A stretch of 64,000 nucleotides of DNA from Gadus chalcogrammus (Eukaryota > Chordata > Actinopteri > Gadiformes > Gadidae): positions 14,408,107 to 14,472,106 of the forward strand of contig NC_079414.1 of NCBI RefSeq assembly GCF_026213295.1. Direction: 5' to 3'. Under the pieces are notes generated by a model, which was not told where the DNA came from, made no database searches, and saw only the letters and a list, made by a program, of their open reading frames with translations. Positions 1 to 37,206 of the stretch are shown here, one piece after another (the first letter of the stretch is position 1; each line of letters begins with the position of its first letter). Made by a program: the position numbers and the translations under genes.

Positions 1-359
1 TGAACGTCTGTGTGTGTGTATGTGTTCACCGGTTACCCGGATGGGTCGGGATGAATAAAGTATAATGCCGCGTTTCCACTGCAGGGTGCGGAACGGATCG
101 GTTCTCAAAGGTGCGGTACGGTTTGCGTTTCCACCGCCAAAAGTGGGCTTGAACCGGACTTAGCTGTACCCGTTTTGGCCTCGTTTTCAGTACTCCTCCG
201 TTGGGGTACTGAAAACGAGACGAGACGCCTGAAAGGGTCCCGGGAAATTCTAGCTACACACCCCCTCCGTTGATTGGACGACAGAATCATCACTTCCGGG
301 CGACGTGGGGATAAAAACAAACAAACAGTAGCCTCGAGGTATTATTCTTTACAATTAAC

Positions 360-689
360 ATGTCGCGTAAAACGCTTGCTTGGGCGAACAAGGAGGTGGA
401 GACGTTCGTCTGCATTCTTGGGGAGGAAGACGTTTACGATGTTTACGTAGCTGCCGCGGCGATCGACATCCGGCCTACCTTAAAGGGTACTGTCGGCGGT
501 GGAAACGCGACCTCGGAACTGAGCTGGGCCCCGTTTCCCGATAACGATGGATCCACGCTCGTACGATCATTCTCACGATGGATCTTGCGATCCATCGTCA
601 ATTTCTTTGGAGCGTTTCCCGAAACTCCTCTTAACGTGAACGCGCATTCGCTGCACTCACGACGTCGTAGGATTGTAACTGTCTACTGA
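360..689 (+). pseudogene. Harbinger Myb/SANT-like protein, N-terminal fragment
   Basis: The open frame begins MSRKTLAWANKEVETFVCIL. This resembles the start of the Myb/SANT-like DNA-binding protein that Harbinger elements carry beside the transposase, with tryptophan and acidic spacing typical of the first helix. After about 35 residues the similarity fades and the frame runs out at 109 residues, much shorter than the usual protein. It lies inside the element at 66-3771, so it is a transposon relic and not a host gene. The assignment rests on recognition by eye. Confidence 0.5.
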
Positions 690-947
690 CACGGTGCTGA
701 AATGGGCTCCGTAGGAGGGGGAGACGCAGGAATGTCGCAGGAAAATTGTGTTTAAAAGGGTTAAAATATATCCCCATCAAGGACAACAGCAGAGTAGCCT
801 ACGAAAAAAATAGACTGCAATTATATGAATGCTAAAGACATTAAAACACAATTGATTAGGCTTAAACCGACATATATCAGTCCTAATCCTGAAGGCACTG
901 TGCGTTTCACGGCATTTTCCCCCCTTAAATAATTCCTCTTCACACCT

Positions 948-1286
948 GTGAATAACCCGGGAGAGGTCCATGATGAGGAATACAACGAAGCCCACCGTCT
1001 GGCCCGGTGCATCGTTGAGCGCACGATCGGGAGGTGGAAGTTACGCTTTAGATGCCTTCACAAGTCAGGCGGAGGGCTCCAGTTTTCTCCGGCCAAGTCA
1101 TGCGCCGTGATATGTGTGACGGCTATGTTGCACAACATTGCAGCTAAGGGTGGGGTGGCATTGCTTGAACCGGAGGACGTTGAGGACGATGACGATGATG
1201 AGGAAGATCGGTGTGAGGACGGCCTCCCTCATAACTACGCGGCTGGTTTTCATGCGCGTCGAATAGTGATTGAGACTTTTTTTTAA
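948..1286 (+). pseudogene. HARBI1-like Harbinger transposase, C-terminal fragment
   Basis: The translation contains ARCIVERTIGRWKLRFRCLH, then a run ending VTAMLHNIAAKGG and an acidic tail rich in D and E. In HARBI1-like DDE transposases this segment carries the final catalytic glutamate (the VERTIGRWK helix) and the following helices. The DDE residues further upstream are not present. The frame opens at 948 without a real start, and the sequence before it (690-947) is disrupted. Remnant of the element at 66-3771. Confidence 0.8.
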
Positions 1287-1892
1287 CCCCCTCCACCCTC
1301 CCTCATGTCACTAAACATTCCCGTCAACGTGACCAATCCCCACCATGCCTTTTGCCTGCTCCTTTGCTTGTTTTTTATAAAAAAAAATATTTCTTTATTT
1401 TCTTATTTTTTTTAATTTCTTTTATTTCGTTATTATTATTTTTTTTTAATTTGTTTAATTTAATTTATTTTTTACATTATTTTATGCTACGTTTTATGAG
1501 TAGCCTATGTCAGTCTGCACAAATCCCCCCACTTTCTCTCACACATTTTGAGTGCCCTGCCTGCGCAAAAAAATTCTGGACTGTCCCGTTTTATTTTGGC
1601 CATTTTAACATCTTTATTAATAAATTAATTAATAATCTTTATTAATTACCAAACTAAGAACATAAAGGCGCAATGCGTTTTAATAAAACGCATCCAATAG
1701 ACGGAATGTCCGATGGTGTCGCCACTGAGGCTATAGCTGACGATGCTCTTAGCGTCCTACGAGTACCTACGAGCACCCCTGGAGTACTCGTTAGCTACGA
1801 GCGTTTTCAAGACGTTCGTTCCCCACGATGCTTTCGGGAAACGCGGTGAAAACTCTACGATGCCCTTTCGACGCACTTCACGATCCACTTAA

Positions 1893-3604
1893 GGCTGGTT
1901 TATGCTCGGTTACGTAAGCGTAAGCGCAAGCGCAAGAGGCCCTTGCGCGCCCTTGCGCGACTTCTCACGTCTTGCGTGCGTCGGGTGATTTTTCTAGACT
2001 TGCGTCATTTTTTACGTAAGCTTTTACGCGAGCAGCCCAGCCTGCAAGGCTGTGATTGGTTTGCTGGTCTGGTTACTACTTCCTGTCTGGAGTATCACCC
2101 GGCAGGCTCATATACAAAAGCATTAACCTGAAGTGAAGTTAACTTTGCTGCCAACACATTATGTCGTTTTAAAATGTAGAGAGATATGCACATTTATTTA
2201 ACCCCAATGATCAACAACTTCATCACCCCTGTTCCTCTGTCTGTTGCCATCATTCACTGTGTATGGGGAGAACACGATCTGGCACATAAACAAACCAACG
2301 ACTCCCATAGACAAAGACGTCATTCTCGAGGTCGTCTTCAACGAAAAACTTTCCTCCACATATTACTCCACCTACTGTTCTGGCGGTAAATTGCTTGGCA
2401 ACACGCGCAACACGCGCAACCTAAAAGGGAGCATGAATTGCTTTGAGTAAATTTTGCGCAACAACGTAACACCAACGCTGAAGCATGCAGCCGCCTTTAG
2501 GCGGCTGCATGCTTCACAGTAGGTGGAGTAATATGTGGAGGAAAGTTTTTCGTTGAAGACGACCTCGAGAATGACGTCTTTGTCTGTGGGAGTCGTTGGT
2601 TTGTTTATGTGCCAGATCGTGTTCTCCCCATACACAGTGAATGATGGCAACAGGCAGAGGAACAGGGGTGATGAAGTTGTTGATCATTGGGGTTGTATAA
2701 ATGTGCATATCTCTCTACATTTTAAAACGACATAATGTGTTGGCAGCAAAGTTAACTTCACTTCAGGTTAATGCTTTTGTATATGAGCCTGCCGGGTGAT
2801 ACTCCAGACAGGAAGTAGTAACCAGACCAGCAAACCAATCACAGCCTTGCAGGCTGGGCGGCTCGCGTAAAAGCTTACGTAAAAAATGACGCAAGTCTAG
2901 AAAAATCGCCCGACGCACGCAAGACGTGAGAAGTCGCGCAAGGGGGGCGCAAGGGCGCGCAAGGGCCTCTTGCGCTTGCGCTTACGCTTACGTAACCGAG
3001 CATAAACCAGCCTTTAAGGCGGCTGCATGCTTCAGCGTTGGTGTTACGTTGTTGCGCAAAATTTACTCAAAGCAATTCATGCTCCCTTTTAGGTTGCGCG
3101 TGTTGCGCGTGTTGCCAAGCAATTTACCGCCAGAACAGTAGGTGGAGTAATATGTGGAGGAAAGTTTTTCGTTGAAGACGACCTCGAGAATGACGTCTTT
3201 GTCTGTGGGAGTCGTTGGTTTGTTTATGTGCCAGATCGTGTTCTCCCCATACACAGTGAATGATGGCAACAGACAGAGGAACAGGGGTGATGAAGTTGTT
3301 GATCATTGGGGTTGTATAAATGTGCATATCTCTCTACATTTTAAAACGACATAATGTGTTGGCAGCAAAGTTAACTTCACTTCAGGTTAATGCTTTTGTA
3401 TATGAGCCTGCCGGGTGATACTCCAGACAGTCACAGCCTTGCAGGCTGGGCGGCTCGCGTAAAAGCTTACGTAAAAAATGACGCAAGTCTAGAAAAATCG
3501 CCCGACGCACGCAAGACGTGAGAAGTCGCGCAAGGGGGGCGCAAGGGCGCGCAAGGGCCTCTTGCGCTTGCGCTTACGCTTACGTAACCGAGCATAAACC
3601 AGCC
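1893..3604. mobile_element. Nested palindromic MITE-like array (three arms)
   Basis: Three copies of one arm of about 500-600 bp lie side by side: forward (1893-2512), reverse (2513-3016) and reverse again (3018-3604). The outer ends read GGCTGGTTTATGCTCGG and its complement. TTAA precedes the left end, and TTTAA or TTTAG follows the right ends. The first and third arms share a segment around 2385-2480 and 3020-3125 that the middle arm lacks. A short perfect palindrome built on GCATGCAGCCGCC sits at the first junction (about 2482-2514). No convincing protein is encoded; the short open frames recur only because the arms recur. Confidence 0.75.
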
Positions 3605-3639
3605 TTTAGGCTAACGACGCTTTCGGGAAACGGGGCCCT

Positions 3640-3718
3640 GGGCTATAGATAGATAGACACTTTATCGATCCCTTGGGAATGCTCCTTCAGGGAAATTCAA
3701 AATATACCGCCCCCTCTC
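3640..3718. repeat. Short repeat with LINE-tail-like sequence
   Basis: The stretch has ATAGATAGATAG followed by a CTTTATCGATCCCTTGGGAA tract and GGGAAATTCAAAAT. This resembles the common 3' tail of fish LINE and SINE copies (a tract reading roughly CTTTATTGATCCC). It lies between the palindromic array and the right Harbinger end. No coding content. Confidence 0.4.
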
Positions 3719-4271
3719 TACCGCACCTTTGCGAACCGATCCGTTCCGCACCCTGCAGTGGAAACGCGGCATAACAAAACAAAAACTAGAAAAAAACAGT
3801 ACCTTTGTTTAACACCACTGTTACGCAGAGGTAGGGTTGCCAACTTTCAGAAATTAAAATAAGGGACGCCCACCACGGGCCGACTCCTGTGGGGCGGGGC
3901 GCCCGCATTAGTGGTATGTTTTATTTTGTGCTGGTGTTTTTAGTAAAGGGTTGATCAAGAAAGCAATTAGTCATACTTAAAGCTTGAAATGCTTTATTAC
4001 CACATAACATTCTCTTATAAAGTGCAGTCAATTAAATCTTGAATGAAATCTCTTTGTGTGGCGTGTGCAGCAATGAACTTTTAAAATATAAACTAAATAA
4101 ACTGAGAACTTCATGTTACTTTTTAAGTGCATAACTATAGGGACTCTCTTTGAAAATTTTTACAAAAAAAACCAGTACAAATAAACAACAAAAACACTTA
4201 TAAACTTATGTAAAAAAAGAAAGTGCCAATCATTACTCCTTCCCTCAACATTACTCCTCCCCTCAAAACTG

Positions 4272-4472
4272 TTACTTCTTTTTCCAGGTGTACTTCTTGT
4301 TACTCCTTGCAGCACTGAGTAACTCTTTGTCTTTCAAAGCGCTGTTGTAAAACTCTGAACAGGACTGCTCAAAGTTGAGAGTGATCAGGAGCTCACTTCT
4401 CATGAGCTCTGTGGAGCACCTGTTCCTGCATTCACTCCATTTGTTGGCCATTCTGGAGAAGATCCTTTCCAC
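4272..4472 (-). pseudogene. hAT transposase C-terminal dimerisation fragment
   Basis: The minus-strand frame begins with a segment reading ERIFSRMANKWSECRNRC and continues with MRSELLITLNFEQSC. In hAT transposases the equivalent segment closes the hATC dimerisation domain. Only 66 residues remain and the upstream core is deleted. Confidence 0.65.
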
Positions 4473-4779
4473 ACATCCAGTGGATGCTGGGATGATCTAG
4501 GAAATGTATGTATATTAAAGAATAAAGGTTTTCTTTTAACAAATGTATTTATTTATTTATTAACTGTTAATCCATTAGTATGATTTGTTCTTTAAGTGGC
4601 CATATATAATATTTATATACTTCTGTATATTAAATAAATGGTCGTTCATTCAACTTTTGAAACTCAACATCCTAAACATCAATCAAACCACAACAGTTTA
4701 CTAAAATAGGCTCTGCCCATGCACTGCGATGTTCTGGCAAAAGCACAACCAGATAGGAAATCAATCACAACATAATGTC

Positions 4780-5073
4780 TCATACCGTATCAACCTCAGG
4801 AGATGATTGGGGTATGAAGAACTGTGACACTGACGCTTGGGTCTTCTGTGATCTTTCGTGTCTGCAGTGTTGCTCTCCTGTTGCATGCTGTCTGATGTCA
4901 GACAGACCACCGTGCGCCACTGAAAACACTCGCCGACATATTTTACAACTTGCCTTGTAAACATCTCCACTGACGCTGTCCAGCCAAGGATGTGCGTCTT
5001 CCCACTCACGTCCGTATTTCTGCAAGCGTTTACGCTTTTGAGGACGTGGTGGAGTACCGGGTGTAGTGGGCAT
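4780..5073 (-). pseudogene. hAT transposase N-terminal BED finger fragment
   Basis: From the methionine at 5073 the frame gives a basic stretch (RPQKRKRLQKYGREW) and then a BED-like finger with WLDSV, CKICRRVF and a closing H-x5-H pattern (IRQHATGEQH). This order of aromatic, CxxC and HxxxxxH is that of ZBED/hAT transposase DNA-binding domains. The frame ends soon after the finger. It belongs to the hAT element at 3832-5406; the companion C-terminal piece is at 4272-4472. Confidence 0.75.
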
Positions 5074-5406
5074 TTTTAAAAGGCGCGGGTTTTGTGAGCA
5101 GCGCCGGTGTGTGGTGTCTGTCGCTAGGCAACCGTGACCACCACACGCATGCGCATACACACAGATGACCGGAGCCGGTCTTGCGTAGATCCCGCCGCGA
5201 CAATTTTGCTGACCGTAGTACCGTATTCCCTGTGTTTTGTTTTGATCATTGTTAGATTTAGTATTTGTGTGTGTGACAGACATGTGTATTGGAGATTTAT
5301 GGAAATACGGAACAAATTACGTCCCGTATTGGTTCAATACGGGACGCAACATTTAATTGCCAAATAAGGGACGATTCCGTATTTTACGGGACGGTTGGCA
5401 ACCCTA

Positions 5407-7492
5407 CGCAGAGGGTACCTTGGGCCGGGGCTTCCGGGGTGGCCGCGTTGGCCCCGCCTAGCCCCCGTCGGGCCCCCACGCGGCCACGGCCGCCCGACGG
5501 TCGCCGTGCTGGCGGCGATGTGAAAGCAGCATAATAAGATGTCTAGAAGTGATTGTAGGAAGGAACTGACCGCATTATATAGACTCTCTTCTCTCATAAC
5601 ATCACAGTCAGGGTGGCTTATATATTTTATCTTCCTCTGCCTTAATGTATGTTTGGTTACAGTAGTGATATTTTGGCTAGGAATAAAAAAATATATACAA
5701 TCGCACTTAGGCAACTTCATTTATTTTCTTTTATTTTCAACATTTACAAAAGAATAGGGCCTGCTGGGAAATCTGTTCGACCAATCACCGTTATGTTTTG
5801 AGTGTACATACATACGACGTACCCTATGTTACTCCCGTATACCACAATGCAATGCGGTCGTGTTTTTCCGCAGGAAAAGAAGAAGCTGATTAACCGCAAA
5901 AACGAAAACATTTACTGATGGAGTCTACGTTTTTGTTTAGAAATATCAACAATTTATTTGGAATCTAACATAGAAAATGTAACATTCAAAATTAATTAAA
6001 AAAAACTTGAACAAGGAAATGTAACATTCAACATCAATCCAACCTCCAGCTTTCCTCGTGAGTGCCCGGATTGTTTACATGATGTGGGCGCATCTGTCTG
6101 CGTCACACAAATACCTGGCGCATTTACTGATGCACATGACATTTAAAAATGTTCAGCGTAGTGTCCGAATCCTCGTTTGTTCGTTCCCTATATAGTGCAC
6201 TATATCATGAACATTATATAGGGAATGGGCGTGTTCAGGGTGGTATGGCTGTATAATGTAATGTATAATGTATAATGCACATGTATAGCTATGTGCATAG
6301 AATTTCCCATCAGGGTCATACTGTGTGGATGTCAGCATACTCTCATGTCTTCTGAATCCCAATGTGACAAATTTGAACATATATTATCCTTATACAAACA
6401 GAGATGATGCACACGTGTGAATGTAAGCATTGTCTCCAGAGAGTACATCAAATGGGAGTAGACTGGACTCTCTCACTGGTGTGCCACATGGCCCATCAGA
6501 TGGGAATGGACTGGACTTACTCACAGGTGTCACATGGCACATAACATCTAGGCTAAAGGTGATCAGCTCTTTTCCACTATTAAAGTATATATATGATATG
6601 TAGGCCTAATAATAATAATAATCATAGTTTAACATATAATGTAAGGTTAATTTCTACCACACTGTAAAACTCTGCAAAATTGCACTTTACTTTATATGTA
6701 AAATGTACGGGATATATTAAGGCGGTTGATAAAGATTTATGATTTCTTACATTTTTTAACTTTTCATACATTACTTTTCAATTACTTCACAGCCCATCGT
6801 TCGATTTACTATACTATTGGCTAGGGTTACTTATTTGCAAGCCTTTACAGCCTAATCATTTTTTGATCGCAGAATAATACTATTAAAGTTATAATTATGA
6901 CTTCCTACGTTTACTAACCTCCGGGAGTTCTCGGGACAGTTGTTCCCAAAGAAAGCCCTAAGGTTTACCCCTTATTGGTCATAAAAACTCTTCATGGACC
7001 AGCGAATCTGAAAACCATGAAAGCAATATAGATACACATGTAGTGGCTGAGCAAGGAGTGCCAGCGCCCCCTTTTGTACACAATGATTACTGCGGGAAGG
7101 CCATGGCCAGTTGGAAACATTGGAGAGAAAATGTCTGCTTATGCTCCCATTTTGTTTATTCAGCAAACACAAATGAACACTATGGAAATGTCTATAATTG
7201 TAAATGTGTCTATTTTAAGAATAAAATCCCAAGTACCACCTGCAGTACCGTGTAACACCAATGGTACGCACACCACATATGAAAGACAATGCTTAGTTTG
7301 TTCTCCATGGTATTAGGGTGGGAAAAGGGCTTAATTTGATATCATGCAATTTTGTTTTCCTCCCAATTTTATATACATATTCTTTAAATTTAAATCTTTA
7401 AATTGTATATTTAGTTGTTGACTTTATTGTGTATGAATACAGTTTTATTCAAATTGTTATTTTCCATAAATCTTTATCTTTCTCATTATTTT

Positions 7493-7533
<41 letters not shown>

Positions 7534-8450
7534 CGCATTTTGTAGTGCATAACGGCGTCCAACCTCTAACTTTTATTCAAAGCTGTTGGATTACCGACCG
7601 GCATGGTCCCTCACTCTGTTGATTCTTCCTGGCCATCATTGATCCCGACTAGGGCCACAGGCAGTGCCCCTTATGCTTAGGCAAGGCTCATCTGATAGAA
7701 TACATGACCAACCACTCTGGGGCAGAATGTTAATTGTCCTGCAGGAGAAGATTCAGAGAAACCACAGCAAGCAGGCTACCCTTTTCCGTGACTGCCAGAT
7801 CGCTTTGGTGGGATAGGGAGCCAGAACCCAGGTCTTGTGATCAGCAACAAAAGCACTATAACAGACGCTCCCTTGACAGAGTCAAAGGGTCACAGACGTA
7901 GTCCTGGGCTTGAACCGGCTCACTATGCAGGTACTCGGGAAAAAAAGTGGACACCTACCTGCCCAGTGCTCCCTCTCAGGTAGTGGCAGACTTTGGTAGT
8001 ACACCACTGTGTAGTAGTACTATGATACTGACAGTATCGTGTTAAGGCCAATCCTTAGAAAGAATGCGACAAGACAAAATGTCTGGTGTTTCATATAATG
8101 CAGTGGCCCGCGCAGCCTGCATTACTACATCTCTTCTCAGTTGGCAAGGAATGCTTGCTGTGGAAAGCCAATGGCACAAGTGTTTCCCTAAAGGTGGTAA
8201 GCCACCGGCTGTGAACTGCTTGGTAGAAATAGGGTTATTCTGCCCTACTCCAGATCTCTTGGAAGGTGAGGAAGGCCTCCAGACTTGTGCAGACTTGTGT
8301 TGCACCCCGAAATAATGTTGAGCGCAATCCGTAAAAGCTACACATGCTGCTCTTTGTCTGCTATGCTAAAGGAAGCCCTCTAAGCAATCCCTTTTCCACT
8401 GGCTGGGGGATGGAATTTCTCAATCACATTTATCACAAATTCCAAAACAG
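5407..8450. other. Region with no recognised gene
   Basis: I find no domain, transposon end pair or conserved exon here. Points of note are a very GC-rich stretch at about 5417-5520, unlike its AT-rich neighbours, and a short palindromic motif around 6185-6225 (CCCTATATAGTGCACTATAT). A (TA)n run lies at 7498-7524. An 83-codon frame at 8064-8315 has no recognised family. If copy 1 has a first SAM exon like that of copy 2, it should lie here or before the window, but I could not find it by reading for its sequence. Confidence 0.5.
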
Positions 8451-33405
<24,955 letters not shown>

Positions 33406-34010
33406 CCATTTTCTTCTTTGGTTAAAAAATAATTATCCATGATGCTAGTACACATTGGTATCTCAATGTGAACCGGCATTTTGGATTCCTTTTTATAGAT
33501 TATTTTAAAAATGTTTAAGATCAAGCAATAATCATTGTAGATTATTGTCAAAATGGTAGATTGGCCAATACTTGACAGAATTTGTCAGTTTTCTCAGTGT
33601 ACCATGTTTTCTGAATGCATCACTGGGATTGGAAAGAAAAAAGCAGTGTCAAACAACAGCGACATGCTGTACAATTTAACACCTCTGTTAAGCCCCATTT
33701 CAAAAAATCTCTTGCCTAATTACTATGCATAAGTCATGTCTCTTTTGAGTTATATCTGTATTAAATATAATCTTTAAAATAAGGAGCTACTGTACTATTA
33801 CCTACAAACACACTGTATTGTGGAACCATTGCTCAGGAGACAGATATATCTCAATCATAAGTATCATTTTTCTTGACTCTTTTTTTGACAATTATATTGT
33901 CTATTTTACTTATTACATCATCTCATGTTAATTATTTAAGTACACAAACCGTGTTCAGAATATTTGCTTGAAATCTGAAGGAACCACAATATAGGCCTAT
34001 GTTACTTATG
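33406..34010 (+). other. Copy 1 3' untranslated region and flank
   Basis: No coding content. The sequence right after the stop is partly alignable with that after copy 2 (63939 onward). An ATTAAA at about 33760 could act as a variant poly(A) signal. No AATAAA was seen close to the stop. Confidence 0.4.
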
Positions 34011-34011
34011 G

Positions 34012-35400
34012 CAGGGGTCTTCAACGTTTTCCAGGCCATGGACTCCCAAACTGATGGAGAGATGGAGTGGGGACCCCTAACTTATATATTGTAAACAATT
34101 GTGTTTTATATTAATCTGGTCCTATAGTGCCATTTATAAATGTATCTTATTATTTTGTATTCAATACTAAGATATTCCAATAATACACAGGTTCATATAT
34201 TCATGTTTTTATTTTTAACATGTGCAAGGTACAGTGAGTAGGGTGGCAATGCCACTGCCATTCATAAACATAACATAATAAACTGATAATAAACCTGCCA
34301 AGATCACCAATGTCTGTCAATTCCATGTAATCATGCATAAAAGCTATTCAAATGGGCATTTTCAAAATATAAATGTGGAAACGAAAATTAGTGATGTTTG
34401 GTAGTGTCTTTCTTAAAGGTCCCATGACATGCTATTTTATGTATTCTTTAATATAGGTATTAGTGGGCAACTAACACAGTATTCAAAGACGTTCCCGAAA
34501 TTCAGCCGTGGTGCAGTTACAGCCACTCCGAGCCAGTCGCACATTGAGCTTCCCCCAAATGCGCTGTTTTGGTGTCTGTAGCTATAATGCAAATGAGGAG
34601 GAGCGAGGCGGGTCAAGGAGGAGGGTGGGGGTGTGGCCCTGAGCAGCTCTCTGTTTACCATGCGCTCTGTTTACAGTGGATGTATCGCAATGGCGAGGCG
34701 CACACAGCCTTTAGCCATGTTCTGTAAATATTCTAGAACACACGGGAGTCCTGGAGCTCTATATCTAAATATTATCATATACCCTACATAGATATCTATA
34801 TCATATAATATATATTATAACGGCCAAAAGCTGTGTGAGCCGATATTATGAATCTAGAACGACCGCGTTGGGTTCTCCGACGTTCCTGGTTCTTCAACGT
34901 CCTCATCAATGTGAAGTAGACTGAACCACGACAAGGAGGAGAAAGGGACCTATACTCTTCAAATCTGGACTACATTATCACAGTGAGGCTATACATTATG
35001 TAAAACATAGTTTCAGATTTTTGAAACCTTTACCCTATTTGTGAAAATGCAATGCGGTCTGGACCCCTAAATGAGCCTGTATTGCATTTTCACAAATAGG
35101 GTAAAGGTTTCACAAATCTGAAACTATGTTTTACATAATGTATAGCCTCACTGTGATCATTTAGTCCAGATTTGAAGAGTCTAGGTGTAGTGGTTTTCAA
35201 TCAGGACCCGTTCTAATGCAGTCTGGACCCCTAAAAAGCATTAAAATGAGCCTGTATTGCATTTTCACAAATAGAAAAAAAGTTTCACAAATCTGTAACT
35301 ATGTTTTATATAATGAATAGCCTCACTGTGAAAATTTAGTCCAGATTTGAAGAGTCTAGGTGTAGTGGTTTTCAATCAGGACCGATTTAAAGTGGACCAG
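34012..35400. mobile_element. hAT-like relic with nested TTAA repeat and hairpin
   Basis: The left edge CAGGGGTCTTCAACG and the following GGGGACCCCTAA are typical of an old vertebrate hAT-type repeat. At about 34417 a repeat of the AAGGTCCCATG family (see 51075) is inserted. Between about 34977 and 35157 lie long inverted arms, each with GTGAGGCTATACATTATGTA and AGTTTCAGA, around a spacer with CTGGACCCCTAAATGAGCC. A third diverged arm follows at 35220-35345. No protein was found; the sequence from 35400 to about 35990 has no recognised content. Confidence 0.55.
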
Positions 35401-36012
35401 CTGACGAATTGGATGCTGCGAATCGGATGCAAACTTCAGCGTCGTATATTTTTAATGATTACCCGCGGCTTATTCCTGCAAGTACAAATTAGCTTGTTCT
35501 GCACAAAGCTAAAGGCATGCAAGTTACTGATTTGGTCTCATTCAAACAGGTAATGCTTCACATCCCATATGATGAGGCATTCTGTGCAAAGACTGTAGCT
35601 AGACTAAGAGCATTCTATTTCAGACATGCTTCCTTTTGTTTCAGATGAGCATAATGAAGGTCGCCTGTTGCTCTGTGAGCGTTATATGCAGTTATGCAAA
35701 GGATTACTTTATACTACTTAACTACTTGTACATATTTTAACTACTATTTGTACATATTATTGGCTATTGCTTTTAATCGTTTTTAGTATTATGTCAAAGC
35801 ATTAACTCAATCATTAAAGGATTTAGCAAATGCCTCATGTGTCAAGTTTATTTTATTGACCCTCTCTAATAAAGATATGTTTGTGTATAAAAATACAGAT
35901 ATCAGTTAAAGTTTGTTATAGATTTGTAAAAATGAACAATATAAACAACAAGAGAAACAACATTTTAACCATGTAACCATTACAACTGATTTAACTTATA
36001 ACTGATTGAACA

Positions 36013-36887
36013 TCTTATTCCTCATCTTCTTGTATAATGTCCCCAGGAAGATTACATAGACCTGCAAAGACACTCAGAATCTTGTCAAATTTAGGGACAA
36101 GGTAAATGGGCACTGTTTGAGAGACTATTCTGTAGTTCTTCAGGCGGCGTATGAACCTCTCATTGGCACTCGGACGTTAGCTATGCCGCCTCGTGTTGGT
36201 GGTGTCTTCTTCGGACAAGGGAAGGCCTCTTCTGGTGAAAGCTGGCAGGACGAGATTGACTTTATGTTCAAACAGAAGATCTTGGATAACAACTCCTCGG
36301 TCAGCCATCACCTCATCACCTGGACGCAGATACTCCAGAAACCCTGAGTTGGCTGTGGTGAACTTGTCACTGCATCTCCCACCATATACTGGAGAGATGA
36401 ACATCATCAAACCACATGGTGCAATAGCTATGAGGAACTTGATTGTATTATGTCCATAGTAATAACTGTAAGACTCGCCTCTTGAGTCCAGATTGTGAGC
36501 CTTCTGTAGAGGGGTCTCAGAAGTCCAGCCACTGAGAAATTATCCTACTGACCACAGACTGAGACACTCTGAACCTCTCTGCGATGTCGTCCTGCAATAG
36601 GTTCAGCCGGAGCTCCATCAGGGTCATCAACTGTTGATCCATGGGATGTAGCTGAGAGATGCTGCATCCTTCTTTCAGGTCGTCAGATAAAGCCTAAAAG
36701 GTATCCACTGACAACCCAGTGTACAGTAGACACAGCCGATCATTCCGGAGAAGTTCAGTGTCCTGAACAAGATGTTGTTCAGGACACTGTGTTGCCTGGT
36801 CATGGGGGAGAGGACAATGGAGTGAGTCACTGACAGCATAGATGTGATCTTCCATGAATGTATACTTCCCCTGTGTAGAAGCATCAC
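36013..36887 (-). pseudogene. ISL2EU DDE transposase remnant
   Basis: Reading minus-strand frames piece by piece gives an HTH segment (RNDRLCLLYTGLSVDTF, then MELRLNLLQDDIAERFRVSQ). It is followed by the catalytic region VYGGRCSDKFTT with PGDEVMADRGVVIQDLLFEH, and a tail RFIRRLKNYRIVSQTVPIY ending QEDEE-stop. SDK and MADRG are the DDE_Tnp_4 signature positions. At least two frameshifts and one in-frame stop separate the pieces. Confidence 0.75.
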
Positions 36888-37206
36888 GGTGTGTCATCCC
36901 AACATTCAACCCATCAGTCTCCTGGATTGCAGAGCTGGTTGAGGGTTCTGTAGAAATAACAGCATCAGACATCAGTAAGTTATGAACGATAAGGTTAATA
37001 ATTTTGCTGCCTTTAAACATAACCATTCCTGGACATCAGATTGGAAAGCCTCGACCTGATTTTATCTTGGAATGCTATTCATTTATTGAGGTCAAGCCAA
37101 GGCATAGTTACGGGTATATGCTGATCATACTCATTAGACGCTAGCTGGCTAACGACTAGCGATATTGACAGCTGTTAGTGTTAAAATGTTATCTTACCTT
37201 GGAGCA

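Larger units (their letters stand above)
66..3771 (+). mobile_element. PIF/Harbinger DNA transposon, decayed, with nested insertion
   Basis: The two ends are near-perfect inverted repeats of about 53 bp (66-118 and 3719-3771), starting TGCCGCGTTTCCACTGCAGG. They are flanked by a 3-bp TAA duplication (63-65 and 3772-3774), the TWA-type target of Harbinger elements. Inside are a Myb/SANT-like protein fragment (360-689) and the C-terminal end of a HARBI1-like transposase (948-1286), both in + orientation. The transposase core is missing. A separate palindromic element sits at about 1893-3604. Inactive by inspection. Confidence 0.85.
3832..5406 (-). mobile_element. hAT DNA transposon, internally deleted
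   Basis: The ends are inverted repeats starting TAGGGTTGCCAAC, flanked by a perfect 8-bp duplication CGCAGAGG at 3824-3831 and 5407-5414. Both features are typical of hAT. On the minus strand it keeps a BED-type zinc finger at the N-terminal end (4780-5073) and a short hAT C-terminal dimerisation piece (4272-4472). The catalytic core that should lie between them is gone, so it is a non-autonomous internal deletion derivative. Confidence 0.9.

Noticed and set aside
2186..3327. Recurring small proteins beginning MHIY or MPSFTVYGENTIW
   Set aside because: They occur once per arm of the palindromic array and in overlapping frames; no start context or known family, so they are by-products of the repeats.
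5334..5720. 128-codon minus-strand frame spanning the hAT right end
   Set aside because: It crosses the hAT end and its target duplication, and part of it is the translated GC-rich islet; no domain is visible.
8064..8315. 83-codon frame just before copy 1 exon 2 as a host exon
   Set aside because: No match to copy 2 exon 1 or its flank, no known family, and overlapping open frames on both strands.
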